A model generated the notes under the pieces. It searched no databases. It had not been told where the DNA came from and saw only the letters and a list, made by a program, of their open reading frames with translations. Positions 53,725-62,496 of a stretch of DNA of 64,000 bases are shown one piece after another. The translations under genes were made by a program, and so were the position numbers. The DNA lies in contig JARGOB010000001.1 in assembly GCA_029212925.1 (NCBI GenBank), positions 62,001-126,000 of the forward strand. The letters run 5' to 3'. Origin of the DNA: Coxiellaceae bacterium (GTDB lineage Bacteria; Pseudomonadota; Gammaproteobacteria; Coxiellales; Coxiellaceae). Position 1 is the first letter of the stretch. Every line of letters begins with the position of its first letter.

Positions 53725-55008
53725 ATGCAGGCAATTATAAAAAGTTGGATGACTCGACGCTTAGTCGGTCTGGGTTGGATTATTTGTACGTTAGCAGCGA
53801 TGTTTTATTGTTACGAATATTTATTGCGTATTGAACCGAGTGTAATGATTAATCCGTTGATGCGTGAGTTCCATGTGACAGCAGGCAGTTTAGGTTTGTT
53901 GGTTGCGATGTATTATTATGCTTATACGCCTTTGCAAGCCGTGGTGGGGGTGTTTACTGACTATTTTGGTCCGCGTCGAGTGTTGATTGCTGCCATTGCT
54001 TTTTGTACGGCGGGTGCGCTGGTGTTTGGTGAAACCAGTAATGTGTATGTCGCTGGTGTTGGTCGTATTATGATTGGTGTCGGTAGTGCTTTTGCGTTTG
54101 TTGGTGTATTAAAGCTCGGCGCTGTTTGGTTGCATAAAAAATACTTTGCCATCTTTGCTGGACTGACCACATCATTGGGTATGTTGGGCGGTATGTTTGG
54201 TGATGTTGAGTTGAGTAAAATGGTGCAACAATACGGTTGGCACCATATGATGATGGTGAGCGTGGTGGCCGGTGTCGTCTTGCTGGTGTTGTTTTGGTTG
54301 TTTGTACACGATAAAAAGCATGATGCCAGTAAGGATCGCGCTGTTGCCCATCCACCAATGAGTATGCGGATGATTATGGTAGGCTTTTTAAGTATGTTTA
54401 AAAGTCGCCAATTATGGGTAGCAGGTTTAATTGGTTGCGTACTGTATATGTCGTTAACTGTGATTGCTGAAATGTGGGGTATCCCGTTTATTCAAAGTAT
54501 GCATCCTGGCGCGCATCTTTTAGCAGCAAAATTAAATTCGATGATTTTCTTTGGTTGGTTAGTCGGTAGCCCATTAACCGGCTGGGTATCGAATAAGATG
54601 AAGTCGCGTAAGAAACCAATGATTATTGGTGCACTGGTATCGGCTATCTTAATTAGTATTGTGATTTTTGCACAACCACAAAACACGGTTGTATTGTCCA
54701 CTTTACTATTTTTCTTCGGTATATTCTCCAGTGCTGAAATATTAGTGTTTGTTGTAGCGCGTGAGTCTGTACGAGTGGGCTTAGTAGCTACTGCTGTTGG
54801 TTTTATTAACTTATTGGTTATGCTGGGTGGTATGATTATTCAACCGGCTGTTGGAAAGTTATTAGATTTTGGTTGGTCAGGTACGGTCACCAAAGGTGTG
54901 CATATGTATCAAACCGTGAATTATGAGCATGCCTTGTTAGTGGTGCCGGTGTTGTTGCTGGTTGCTTGTGTGATGGCGATGACGCTTAAAGAGAGCTACT
55001 CTGAATAA
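53725..55008 (+). CDS. MFS transporter, paralogue of 8419-9744
   Basis: 427 aa, about 12 TM helices. MFYCYEYLLRIEPSVMINPL, the GVFTDYFGPRRVLIAA loop after TM2, GRIMIGVGSAFAFVGVLKLG in TM4, SLGMLGGMFGD in TM5 and EMWGIPFIQSMHP at the second half place it in the same Legionellales MFS group as the protein at 8419. Candidate nutrient importer; the substrate is unknown. ATG six bases after the alr stop, AGGCATAGGAAC as ribosome site; likely co-transcribed with dnaB-alr. A palindromic element follows 27 bp after the stop. Confidence 0.93.
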   Translation: MQAIIKSWMTRRLVGLGWIICTLAAMFYCYEYLLRIEPSVMINPLMREFHVTAGSLGLLVAMYYYAYTPLQAVVGVFTDYFGPRRVLIAAIAFCTAGALVFGETSNVYVAGVGRIMIGVGSAFAFVGVLKLGAVWLHKKYFAIFAGLTTSLGMLGGMFGDVELSKMVQQYGWHHMMMVSVVAGVVLLVLFWLFVHDKKHDASKDRAVAHPPMSMRMIMVGFLSMFKSRQLWVAGLIGCVLYMSLTVIAEMWGIPFIQSMHPGAHLLAAKLNSMIFFGWLVGSPLTGWVSNKMKSRKKPMIIGALVSAILISIVIFAQPQNTVVLSTLLFFFGIFSSAEILVFVVARESVRVGLVATAVGFINLLVMLGGMIIQPAVGKLLDFGWSGTVTKGVHMYQTVNYEHALLVVPVLLLVACVMAMTLKESYSE

Positions 55009-55034
55009 CTGCCTTGGTGAGTAAGGCTTGCATT

Positions 55035-55074
55035 GTCATCCCGGAAATTGCGAAGCAATTATCCGGGATCCAGG
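55035..55074. repeat. GTCATCCCGG palindromic element, hairpin-extended copy
   Basis: GTCATCCCGGAAATTGC-GAA-GCAATTATCCGGGATCCAGG. The arms ATCCCGGA+AATTGC pair almost completely around a GAA loop, giving a stronger hairpin than the other copies. It lies just after the MFS gene and could end its transcript. Confidence 0.8.
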
Positions 55075-55122
55075 AAAATAATATGGATACGCTGTTCGCC
55101 TTGATAACATGCATCATGCATC

Positions 55123-55228
55123 GTAAGGCTGCCAGGGATACCTTTCTCCCGAACGGATGTCCCTATCCTCGTGTTCCCTTACGTCCGTGTACCACACGCC
55201 GCTCGAAAGGTACCCCTTACAGCCTTAC
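55123..55228. repeat. Long imperfect inverted repeat before sdhE
   Basis: Left arm 55123-55146 (GTAAGGCTG...TACCTTTC) and right arm 55205-55228 match at 21 of 24 positions in inverse orientation, around a GC-rich centre with a nested ACGGA/TCCGT pair. No reading frame in it is convincing. It looks like a mobile hairpin element or a folded 5' leader of sdhE. Confidence 0.6.
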
Positions 55229-55272
55229 TGACAAAGGCAGTTAGCAATAACAACTTAATTTAGGAAAGCAAT

Positions 55273-55512
55273 ATGAAAGACATACAACAACATCAAAAAC
55301 GTTTACGCTGGAAATGCCGCCGCGGTATCTTAGAGCTCGATATTTTTTTGAATAAAGTGCTTGATAATGATTATCCGCAGTTTACTGAAGCACAGCGTGA
55401 AGCATTTAATGAGTTTCTCACCACCAATGATCAGCTGATGATTGATTGGGTGCTAAAGAAAAAGCAACCTGAAGACAAGACTTTCCTGTATTTTTTGTCA
55501 TTATCAGATTGA
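55273..55512 (+). CDS. sdhE: Succinate dehydrogenase assembly factor (flavinator) SdhE
   Basis: 79 aa, the usual size. Promotes covalent FAD attachment to SdhA and FrdA. LRWKCRRGILELDIFLNKVL holds the RGxxE motif that contacts the flavoprotein; the rest is the five-helix bundle with FTEAQREAFNEFLTTNDQ. TAGGAAAGC precedes the ATG. The sdh genes themselves are not in the window. It is cytoplasmic and monocistronic, following a long hairpin repeat. Confidence 0.94.
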   Translation: MKDIQQHQKRLRWKCRRGILELDIFLNKVLDNDYPQFTEAQREAFNEFLTTNDQLMIDWVLKKKQPEDKTFLYFLSLSD

Positions 55513-55604
55513 TAGGGTTTGTTGCTATTGTTGAGTTAATAAATAGCTTTCGCAAATCTGATGCCTCTATATAATACCCTTATTCTAAAATGTATGGGGG
55601 TGAC

Positions 55605-57311
55605 ATGCCTAGCTTCGATGAAAAACGACAGTATTTAGAGCTGCATTTAACGGTCTTGCGTCACGATCCGCGCTTTCAGGTGGCTGATGAACAAAAGCGC
55701 GCTATTGATGAATTTGTTGAGAAATGTCAATTAGATCCTGCTGAGCACAAAGTGACAGATGGTTCTTCAGGTGCAGATGCAGAGTGTTTCCGTACGGAAA
55801 AGGAAATGTTGCTGGCATTGCAGGCTTTGATAACCGGCTTAGATAAACCAACGAATGATGCAGCGTTAGCGGTTTATTTAGATTTTTCACACCTTAAGCA
55901 GATGGCGTTTCATCATGGAGAGCCCGGGAAATATTGGCTGAAACCTAGGACGCATCAGTTAATCGGTGAAGCCGAATTGCTGACAGCAAAACAGTTTTTG
56001 TATGTCCCATTGTGTGCGATTGTTACATTTGGTTTGGCTAATATCGGCAATACTCAGCTCGAACGATTTTCCAGTGCCTTTTTAGTTAGCAGTGTTTATG
56101 CGATGGCGGGCATGACCTATGGTATCGTCAATGATTTGTATGCGACAAAAATGAGTTTTCCTTATTTTCAATTAGGGCATCAACAGATGCAACATAATAT
56201 TGTGTGCTCAAATGACCGCGAGGTGGTTAGTATTGCTTGGGGTGTGCTTGCCAGCCGTCCGTTGTCAATGGTGGGTGCATTGATTAGCTTCGTAGCTATA
56301 ACTGCAATTAATCCGCCTTCAGTGTTATGGACTTCTGTGCTTAGTATGTTTATTCCCTTATTAGCTAAAGCAATTGACTTGAGGGCGCAGGCTATTGCTA
56401 AACAGCATGTGCGGCAGGGTATTGCGCGGGTGAGTAATGGAGGGTATTTTACAGCCGCTATTAAGCATTTTCTGAGGCGAGGAACATGGCAAACAAGAAC
56501 AGAGTATCTAAATCGTATTGCGACGAAAGCAGAGTTAACCGGTGAAGAAAGCAGATTTTTAAATAAAGTACCTTGCAGCGTGGCAAATTTTAGTAATCCT
56601 GAGTTTGTATCAGCCATGAAGAAAACAGGAATGCTAAATGATTATCAGTTGTCAGCGCTGGCAAAGCATTATAATACCCCTCAACACGCGGCAAACTATT
56701 TTGCCAATACGAATAGAGCGGACTATAGCTATTCATTAGTGCCTTTAACCGGTGTGATTTTTTTGTGTCTTATGGCAAAGGTTGATTGGAAGCTTGAAGA
56801 CCATTTAGTTTCAACGATTATGCCGGTAGTCACAGCCAGTGTAAACCTGATCTATTTATATGTCATGCTCAATTATGCATTAATCAACGCAACATTTAAC
56901 ACGTATAGCTTTACCAAACATTCACCACCCGCCTATGATTATGCCAGTGGCGTAGCAAAAAGTTATGCATTTAATAAAATTCATACGCCTGAAGCGTTAA
57001 CGAGTTGGTCAGCAGCTAATAATTTAAAAGGTGCAGCGCAGGTGTGGTTGTCGAATAGTAGACAAGCATGGTGGAACTGTTCTAGAGCCAATACTCAACG
57101 AATATCTACACTGCATAAGTTAATTATGCTCTTATCTATTGAAGAAACGCGTTATACTCACAATGGATTAACAGATGTGGAAAAGAACTTTTTAGATCAG
57201 TCATGCCTCGGCGGTTTGTATCGACAGTGGCTTGCAAGTGCTCCAGCCACGGCCAGTGCTGAGTCGAAACCAGAAGTGGTCGGTGCTGGTGTTGGTATTT
57301 CTGCGATATGA
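55605..57311 (+). CDS. Hypothetical multi-span membrane protein (candidate effector)
   Basis: 568 aa from the second ATG (MPSFDEKRQYLE), which has GGGGGTG before it; the first ATG at 55590 has none. About 135 soluble residues are followed by helices near 140-190 (QFLYVPLCAIVTFGLANIG; FSSAFLVSSVYAMAGMTYGI), 230-265, and a later pair about 375-430 (YSLVPLTGVIFLCLMAKVD; MPVVTASVNLIYLYVMLNYA). The soluble parts have no family I know. N-terminal residues 1-40 are amphipathic and charged. There is no signal peptide. Resembles in style the membrane-associated effectors of Legionellales, but also could be an ordinary inner-membrane protein. It converges with relA, 33 bp apart. Confidence 0.7.
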   Translation: MPSFDEKRQYLELHLTVLRHDPRFQVADEQKRAIDEFVEKCQLDPAEHKVTDGSSGADAECFRTEKEMLLALQALITGLDKPTNDAALAVYLDFSHLKQMAFHHGEPGKYWLKPRTHQLIGEAELLTAKQFLYVPLCAIVTFGLANIGNTQLERFSSAFLVSSVYAMAGMTYGIVNDLYATKMSFPYFQLGHQQMQHNIVCSNDREVVSIAWGVLASRPLSMVGALISFVAITAINPPSVLWTSVLSMFIPLLAKAIDLRAQAIAKQHVRQGIARVSNGGYFTAAIKHFLRRGTWQTRTEYLNRIATKAELTGEESRFLNKVPCSVANFSNPEFVSAMKKTGMLNDYQLSALAKHYNTPQHAANYFANTNRADYSYSLVPLTGVIFLCLMAKVDWKLEDHLVSTIMPVVTASVNLIYLYVMLNYALINATFNTYSFTKHSPPAYDYASGVAKSYAFNKIHTPEALTSWSAANNLKGAAQVWLSNSRQAWWNCSRANTQRISTLHKLIMLLSIEETRYTHNGLTDVEKNFLDQSCLGGLYRQWLASAPATASAESKPEVVGAGVGISAI

Positions 57312-57344
57312 TCTTTTTGACGAAGATGCGGTGTTTATTTTGGG

Positions 57345-59501
57345 TTATTGCTTACGCTCAATATTGATGACATCAGGTAGCTCGCGGATTTGCCGCATCA
57401 GTTTATTTAGTGGTTCTAAGCTGTCGATTTCTACGGTTAAGCTGATTTTACTCGGTGCCCCTTTGCGCCCAGTTTGTGTGTGTAAGCCGACTAAACCAAT
57501 TTTTTCGCCGGCGATTAACTGGGTAACGTCACGGACTAAGCCAAGCCTTTCGTGTACTTCAATGACCAGATCAACAGAAAAATTACCGGGTGCTTCATCG
57601 CCCCAATCGACGACGACAATACGTTGTGGGCTGGTTTTTTGTGCGCCTATCATATGATGACAATCGGATCGATGAATGGTGACACCGCGGCCTTGGGTGA
57701 TATAACCAATAATAGGGTCGCCAGGTATCGGTTTGCAACAGCTGGCCAGTTGCGATAATAAGTTATCAACACCCGCAATATTGATGGGTGACTTTAAGCT
57801 TTTATTGGTTTTTTTCGGTCGACTTGGTGTGTGTAGCTCAGTGTTGGCTTCATCTTCAGTGGTGTTAGCTTCTGATTGTGATTGAATTTGCTGAGTCAAT
57901 GCGGCACTGCTAATATCTCCAGAACCCAGTGCGGCAAGTAAGCTATCGACAGTTTTAAAATTAAAGTGTTCATAGATGGTTTGCAGCGCAGATTTTGGTA
58001 AGTGTTTTGCACGATATAATTTTTCCCATATCGCTTGGCCTTTCTCAATATTGTCTTCGTAATTTTGACGTCTAAACCAATGTGCCACTTTACTGCGGGC
58101 TTTGGGGGATTGTAAATAACCATTCTCTGGATTTAACCAATCACGACTGGGTTTATTTTCTTTATTGGTTTGTACGCTGACATGATCACCGGTTTTTAAT
58201 TTATAGGTAAGCGGAACCATGGTGCCATTGACCTTAGCGCCGCGGCAGCGATGCCCGATATCGCTATGCACGTAATAAGCAAAGTCGAGTGGGGTGGCAC
58301 CTTCAGGTAAATCTATGATGTCACCTTGTGGGGTAAACACATACACACGATCAGCAAATAAATTCTCGTACGAAGGTTTTTCGCCTTCGGGAGCTGTCTC
58401 TTCGGAGACTTCGCGCTGCCAATCCATCACTTGGCGTAACCAATTTATTTTTTCATCATACGATGACGCGCCGCTGCTTTCTTCTTTGTAAGCCCAATGT
58501 GCTGCTACACCGAGTTCCGCTTCGTCGTGCATAGTGTATGTGCGAATCTGAATTTCTACATTTTTATTTTCAGGCCCTATGACTGCGGTATGAATAGAGC
58601 GATAGCCGTTGGGTTTGGGGTTGGAAACGTAGTCATCAAATTCTTGTGGGATATGCTCCCAGCGACCATGAACGCTACTTAATACTTTGTAACACTCCTC
58701 TAATGAGTTAACTAATACACGAATCGCAATGGCATCATAGATTTCTTCAAAATCGACATGTTTGCGATTAATTTTTTTGTAAATGCTATAGATATGTTTG
58801 GCGCGTCCGCTGATGTCGAACTTTTCTACACCTTCAGCTGTAATCATTTGGCTGATGTCATTGATGGTATTATCAACGTATTGTTCACGATCTTGACGCC
58901 GCATATTCAATGCTTTTTTTAGTTTTTGGTATTCGTCAGGGTTGCTATAACGAAAGGTCCAGTCTTCCAGTTGCCATTTGAGTTGGCCGATACCTAAGCG
59001 ATTGGCCAGTGGTGCGTAAATTTCAGATACAATATGCGCAGCGGATTGTTGTTCTATCGCAGAGGCTTCACGTAATGACTTCATGCGCATCAGTTGTTCA
59101 GCGAGTTTTAATACCACTACGCGCACATCATCAACGATGGCCAGTAACATTTTACGCAGATTATCTGCGTGGCCTTGGCGTGATGGCTTAGCTTTGTCGC
59201 ACAACACCTCCACTTGTTCAAGGTTATGTGCACCAACGATGAGTTTATTGACTTCACGGCTGGTGATTTTACTCATTTGATTATTGCTGTAATTTGACGC
59301 TATATAATAGAGTAGAGCGGCTTCAATCAATGGTTGGTCAGCATTCATTTCTAACAATAAATTGGCCATATCGAGACTAATTGGCACTGATTCTGGGTGT
59401 TCTTCAAGACGTGTACAAAGCGCTGCTAGTGGGGCAGTGTCTAACTGATTGTATTTGTGTTGAATTTCTTCAAGCCAAGTTTGCGTCGTAGACATATTCA
59501 T
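57345..59501 (-). CDS. relA: GTP pyrophosphokinase RelA ((p)ppGpp synthetase I)
   Basis: 718 aa, the full RelA layout. The N-terminal hydrolase-like domain has lost the HD pair (AALLYYIASNYSN where bifunctional enzymes have an LLHDVVED-like motif), so the protein should synthesise but not degrade (p)ppGpp. The synthetase domain has RAKHIYSIYKKI, YDAIAIRVLV, SNPKPNGYRSIHTAVIG and GVAAHWAYKE. TGS (VYVFTPQGDIIDLPEGATPL) follows, then the helical and zinc-finger regions (CCKPIPGDPIIGY, DCHHM) and a C-terminal ACT domain. It acts on ribosomes carrying uncharged tRNA. No adjacent genes suggest an operon. MNMSTTQ allows two nearby starts. Confidence 0.95.
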   Translation of the reverse strand: MNMSTTQTWLEEIQHKYNQLDTAPLAALCTRLEEHPESVPISLDMANLLLEMNADQPLIEAALLYYIASNYSNNQMSKITSREVNKLIVGAHNLEQVEVLCDKAKPSRQGHADNLRKMLLAIVDDVRVVVLKLAEQLMRMKSLREASAIEQQSAAHIVSEIYAPLANRLGIGQLKWQLEDWTFRYSNPDEYQKLKKALNMRRQDREQYVDNTINDISQMITAEGVEKFDISGRAKHIYSIYKKINRKHVDFEEIYDAIAIRVLVNSLEECYKVLSSVHGRWEHIPQEFDDYVSNPKPNGYRSIHTAVIGPENKNVEIQIRTYTMHDEAELGVAAHWAYKEESSGASSYDEKINWLRQVMDWQREVSEETAPEGEKPSYENLFADRVYVFTPQGDIIDLPEGATPLDFAYYVHSDIGHRCRGAKVNGTMVPLTYKLKTGDHVSVQTNKENKPSRDWLNPENGYLQSPKARSKVAHWFRRQNYEDNIEKGQAIWEKLYRAKHLPKSALQTIYEHFNFKTVDSLLAALGSGDISSAALTQQIQSQSEANTTEDEANTELHTPSRPKKTNKSLKSPINIAGVDNLLSQLASCCKPIPGDPIIGYITQGRGVTIHRSDCHHMIGAQKTSPQRIVVVDWGDEAPGNFSVDLVIEVHERLGLVRDVTQLIAGEKIGLVGLHTQTGRKGAPSKISLTVEIDSLEPLNKLMRQIRELPDVINIERKQ

Positions 59502-59593
59502 CGCTTACTTATCAATTCAGCTATACAGATTAGCACATTATACTCAGGGTACAATAGCTTGGTTAAGCTAGTTGGGTTCGAGTATGTCTATGA

Positions 59594-59740
59594 TTTTGTA
59601 AACACTCCAATGACTTCCACGTGTTCGGTGTGGGGGGGCATGTCCATGCGATGCTGAGTCGAAGTTATTTTTTTGTAAACACTCCAATGACTTCCACGTG
59701 TTCGGTGTGGGGGAACATGTCCATGCGATGCTGAGTCGAG
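59594..59740 (-). repeat. Two tandem extra copies of the 3' end of rlmD
   Basis: After the rlmD stop (59741-59743) the last about 76 bp of the gene are repeated twice more, at about 59665-59740 and 59594-59664. The shared GTAAACAC...GACTTC..CGTGTTCGGTGTGGGGG core recurs at steps of 76 and 77 bp. The first extra copy even keeps its own in-frame TAA and encodes the same tail, MDMFPHTEHVEVIGVFTKK. The outer copy is slightly diverged (GGGGGGG for GGGGGAA). Confidence 0.85.
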
Positions 59741-61072
59741 TTATTTTTTTGTAAACACCCCAATGACTTCAACGTGTTCGGTGTGGGGGAACATATCCAT
59801 AATACCGACCTGCTTAAGTTCATAGCCGATTTCTTTTAACAAGCCCACGTCACGTGCAAAGGTGGTTGGGCCGCAAGAGATATAGACTATTTTTTTCGGT
59901 TGCCATTTAGCAACAAAAGGCACGATTTCTTTGGCACCACTGCGTGGGGGGTCTAAAATAATTTTATCGTAGGTTTGTTTAACCCAATCAGCGTTTTCAT
60001 CTACTTCAAATAAATTGCTGACATGAAAGTCGCAGTTATTGATGTGGTTATTACTAGCATTTAATTTAGCCAGTGCTACAGCAGGTTCGTCACCTTCAAC
60101 ACCAACCACTTGTTTGGCAGTGCGCGCAGCTGCTAGGCTAAAATTACCGATACCGCAAAATAAATCTAATACCGTTTCATCTGACTGAATATCCAGTAAA
60201 TCAATCGCGCGTTTGACCATTTGCTGGTTGATATCTTGATTGACTTGAATAAAACCAGTGGGATGAAAAGCAAACTGTAAATCGTAATCGGGCAGTTGAT
60301 AGTGTAATAACGGGTCGGTATTTTCAGGGTATACCAAGTGCACGCTATCATTGCCTTTCGGTTGTAAATACAAACGGAAATTATTGTCTTTACAGAAAGT
60401 GACTAATTTTTCTAAATCATCATCTGGCATATCGACTAAATGACGAAAAATTAAAGCGATCTCATCGTCACCGCTGCTGACTTCGATTTGGGCGATTTCT
60501 CTTTTAATTTCCATTGTTGAAATCAAACGACGTAAATCATCAATGCGCTCACCGACTTCAGGAATTAACACTTCACAGCGGTGCATATCAACCACGTAAC
60601 TCGAGCGGCGTTCACGAAAACCAACGAGCACATCGCCTTTGCGATCAACATTCTTAACGCTGAGCCGAGCTTTGCGTCGATAGCCCCATTGTGGACCCTG
60701 CATTACTGGCATCCAGTTTTCTATTTCGGTATTGCCTTGATGTTTAATCAGTTCAGCAACCGTTTGCTGCTTCAGTTTGAGTTGTTCATCGTGTGCCATG
60801 TGTTGCAATTTACAGCCGCCGCACATGCCATAATGTGGGCATTTAGCTTCCACGCGCAGTGGTGATTGTGTAATAACCTCTTCCACATCACCCTCATCAA
60901 AACGATTGCGACAAGACTTATAATTGAACGTCACTTCCTCGCCAGGCAACGTGCCAAAAATAAAAGTGGTTTTGTCATCAATAACGGCAATGCCGCGCCC
61001 CTCGTGGCTAAGTCTAGTGATGGTCGCAGGGTAAGGCCCTGTATTTTTGAGGCGTTTAAATCGTTTCGGCAT
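59741..61072 (-). CDS. rlmD: 23S rRNA (uracil-1939-C5)-methyltransferase
   Basis: 443 aa. N-terminal TRAM domain (ATITRLSHEGRGIAVIDDKT), 4Fe-4S cluster cysteines CPHYGMCGGCKLQHM from C78, central domain, then the SAM-binding core ETVLDLFCGIGNFSLAAART, ILDPPRSGAKE and catalytic Cys in YISCGPTTFARDV. It uses SAM to methylate U1939 of 23S rRNA. Its tail TEHVEVIGVFTKK is the one repeated downstream. It diverges from rseP, with 57 bp between starts. relA lies downstream on the same strand, as in E. coli where rlmD precedes relA. Confidence 0.95.
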   Translation of the reverse strand: MPKRFKRLKNTGPYPATITRLSHEGRGIAVIDDKTTFIFGTLPGEEVTFNYKSCRNRFDEGDVEEVITQSPLRVEAKCPHYGMCGGCKLQHMAHDEQLKLKQQTVAELIKHQGNTEIENWMPVMQGPQWGYRRKARLSVKNVDRKGDVLVGFRERRSSYVVDMHRCEVLIPEVGERIDDLRRLISTMEIKREIAQIEVSSGDDEIALIFRHLVDMPDDDLEKLVTFCKDNNFRLYLQPKGNDSVHLVYPENTDPLLHYQLPDYDLQFAFHPTGFIQVNQDINQQMVKRAIDLLDIQSDETVLDLFCGIGNFSLAAARTAKQVVGVEGDEPAVALAKLNASNNHINNCDFHVSNLFEVDENADWVKQTYDKIILDPPRSGAKEIVPFVAKWQPKKIVYISCGPTTFARDVGLLKEIGYELKQVGIMDMFPHTEHVEVIGVFTKK

Positions 61073-61129
61073 TTTCTTCTTCTTTGTTCATCTATGTTCA
61101 TAAAAAGTGGGGTATGCTAGCATTAAGTC

Positions 61130-62215
61130 ATGATAATACTCAATGTAATCTTAGCCATATTTGGCGCATTAGTAGCAATAGCCATTGTTATCCTGGTGCA
61201 TGAGTGGGGGCACTTTGTAGTAGCTCGATTGTGTGGTGTGCATGTCGAAAAGTTTTCCATTGGTTTTGGTCGTGCGATTGTAAAAATAAAAGGCAAGCAC
61301 GGCACGGAGTATAAGATTGGCTGGGTGCCATTTGGTGGTTTTGTTAAAATGTTGGGAGATGACCCAGAGCGTCTCGATACGGTAAAAGACCCCAACAAAG
61401 CTTATTTCAATAAACCCATATATCAACGGTTATGTATTGTGTCCGCCGGTGTGGCGATGAACTTTGTGTTGGCATGTGTGTTGTATACGGTTATTTTTTG
61501 TGTGGGTTATGATGCCAGTAAGCCGATCGTTGGTCAGGTTGCTAAGCCAAGTATTGCGCAGAAAGCAGGCTTACAAAGTGGCGATGAATTTATACGCGTT
61601 GAGGGTGTGAAAACAGAAGGCTGGCAGCGTGTCATTATGGGATTGGCCATGAGTATTGGTGATAAACAGCCACTGCAAATGACAGTAAAAAACACTCAAG
61701 GACAAACAAAAGTTTTAGCATTTGATTTAAAAAATTGGCGATTAATCGGTGTAAAACCACAGCTATTTCAGAGCCTCGGTTTTGTGCCACAACAGCCAGC
61801 ACAAAAACAACGTGTGCAATACGCTTGGTATAAAGCGCCGCTGCCAGCTATTCAGCAAGTGGGATTATTGATCAAGTTTAATGCGGTGATTTTATGGAAG
61901 ATGATTACACAAAAGCTGTCGTTGAAATCATTAGGTGGACCCATTTCAATCTTTACTACTGCCGGTAAAGCTAGCTTGGCAGGGGTTATTAGTTACCTTA
62001 GCTTTATTGCCTATCTTAGTGTTACTTTAGGGTTTATTAATATTCTTCCTATACCGATGCTGGATGGTGGTCACTTTATGTTTTTATTATTAGAAGGTGT
62101 TCGACGTAAACCGATTTCAAATCGTGTCTATTTTTTGGCGTTTAGAGTAGGTCTTGTCGTCATTTTATTGGTCATGTTCCAAGCCATATTAAATGACGTC
62201 CAACGATTTTTTTGA
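61130..62215 (+). CDS. rseP: RseP-type site-2 (RIP) metalloprotease, short form
   Basis: 361 aa; E. coli RseP has 450. It cleaves membrane-spanning anti-sigma factors and similar targets within the membrane. The zinc motif HEWGH is at 24-28 in TM1, and the third ligand in IPMLDGGHFMFLLLEG (D312). Only one PDZ domain is seen (about 125-205: IVGQVAKPSIAQKAGLQSGDEF), where classical gammaproteobacterial RseP has two. TM helices at about 100, 275-310 and 340. The usual dxr-cdsA-rseP-bamA neighbours are absent, so it may be a separate S2P paralogue rather than the sigma-E regulator. No clear ribosome site precedes the ATG. Confidence 0.85.
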   Translation: MIILNVILAIFGALVAIAIVILVHEWGHFVVARLCGVHVEKFSIGFGRAIVKIKGKHGTEYKIGWVPFGGFVKMLGDDPERLDTVKDPNKAYFNKPIYQRLCIVSAGVAMNFVLACVLYTVIFCVGYDASKPIVGQVAKPSIAQKAGLQSGDEFIRVEGVKTEGWQRVIMGLAMSIGDKQPLQMTVKNTQGQTKVLAFDLKNWRLIGVKPQLFQSLGFVPQQPAQKQRVQYAWYKAPLPAIQQVGLLIKFNAVILWKMITQKLSLKSLGGPISIFTTAGKASLAGVISYLSFIAYLSVTLGFINILPIPMLDGGHFMFLLLEGVRRKPISNRVYFLAFRVGLVVILLVMFQAILNDVQRFF

Positions 62216-62446
62216 CTTCCATTTTTGCCCGATAAAAAGTAAGAAATTACCCAATGAACTATGGGCTATGTCGCAATGAATGATGCTAAGCTGCTGATGG
62301 TGTACCAAGCTTCAAGCGTTGGCGCAGCCCTGTCACAATATGCGCAATCGAGCATCTTGAAGCAGTCGGCAGCTATGCTACATTAAAGGTGTTCTTGACT
62401 TCTACCCCCTGACTCCTGTAGTTGTAAAGGCGACGACATAAAACTC
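62216..62446 (+). other. Non-coding stretch after rseP, possible small RNA
   Basis: 231 bp with no convincing gene, ending directly in the strong terminator at 62447. GCTTCAAGCG and CATCTTGAAGC (about 62308-62356) could pair, and GGCGACGACAT near 62429 resembles a short stretch of 6S RNA, but the rest does not fold like 6S by eye. It may be only the rseP 3' untranslated region. Confidence 0.25.
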
Positions 62447-62483
62447 AAAAGAAGCTTACTTCCCCAGTAAGCTTCTTTTTTTT
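62447..62483 (+). terminator. Strong rho-independent terminator
   Basis: Perfect 14-bp stem AAAAGAAGCTTACT / AGTAAGCTTCTTTT around a TCCCC loop, followed by a run of T. Ends the rseP transcript or an RNA gene between. Confidence 0.92.
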
Positions 62484-62496
62484 GTAAGTCTTATCT

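Noticed and set aside
62216..62446. 6S RNA (ssrS) suggested by GGCGACGACAT and a terminator downstream
   Set aside because: Only about ten bases match, the paired closing stem and central bubble of 6S cannot be found by eye, and the stretch may be an untranslated region. A covariance-model search would settle it.
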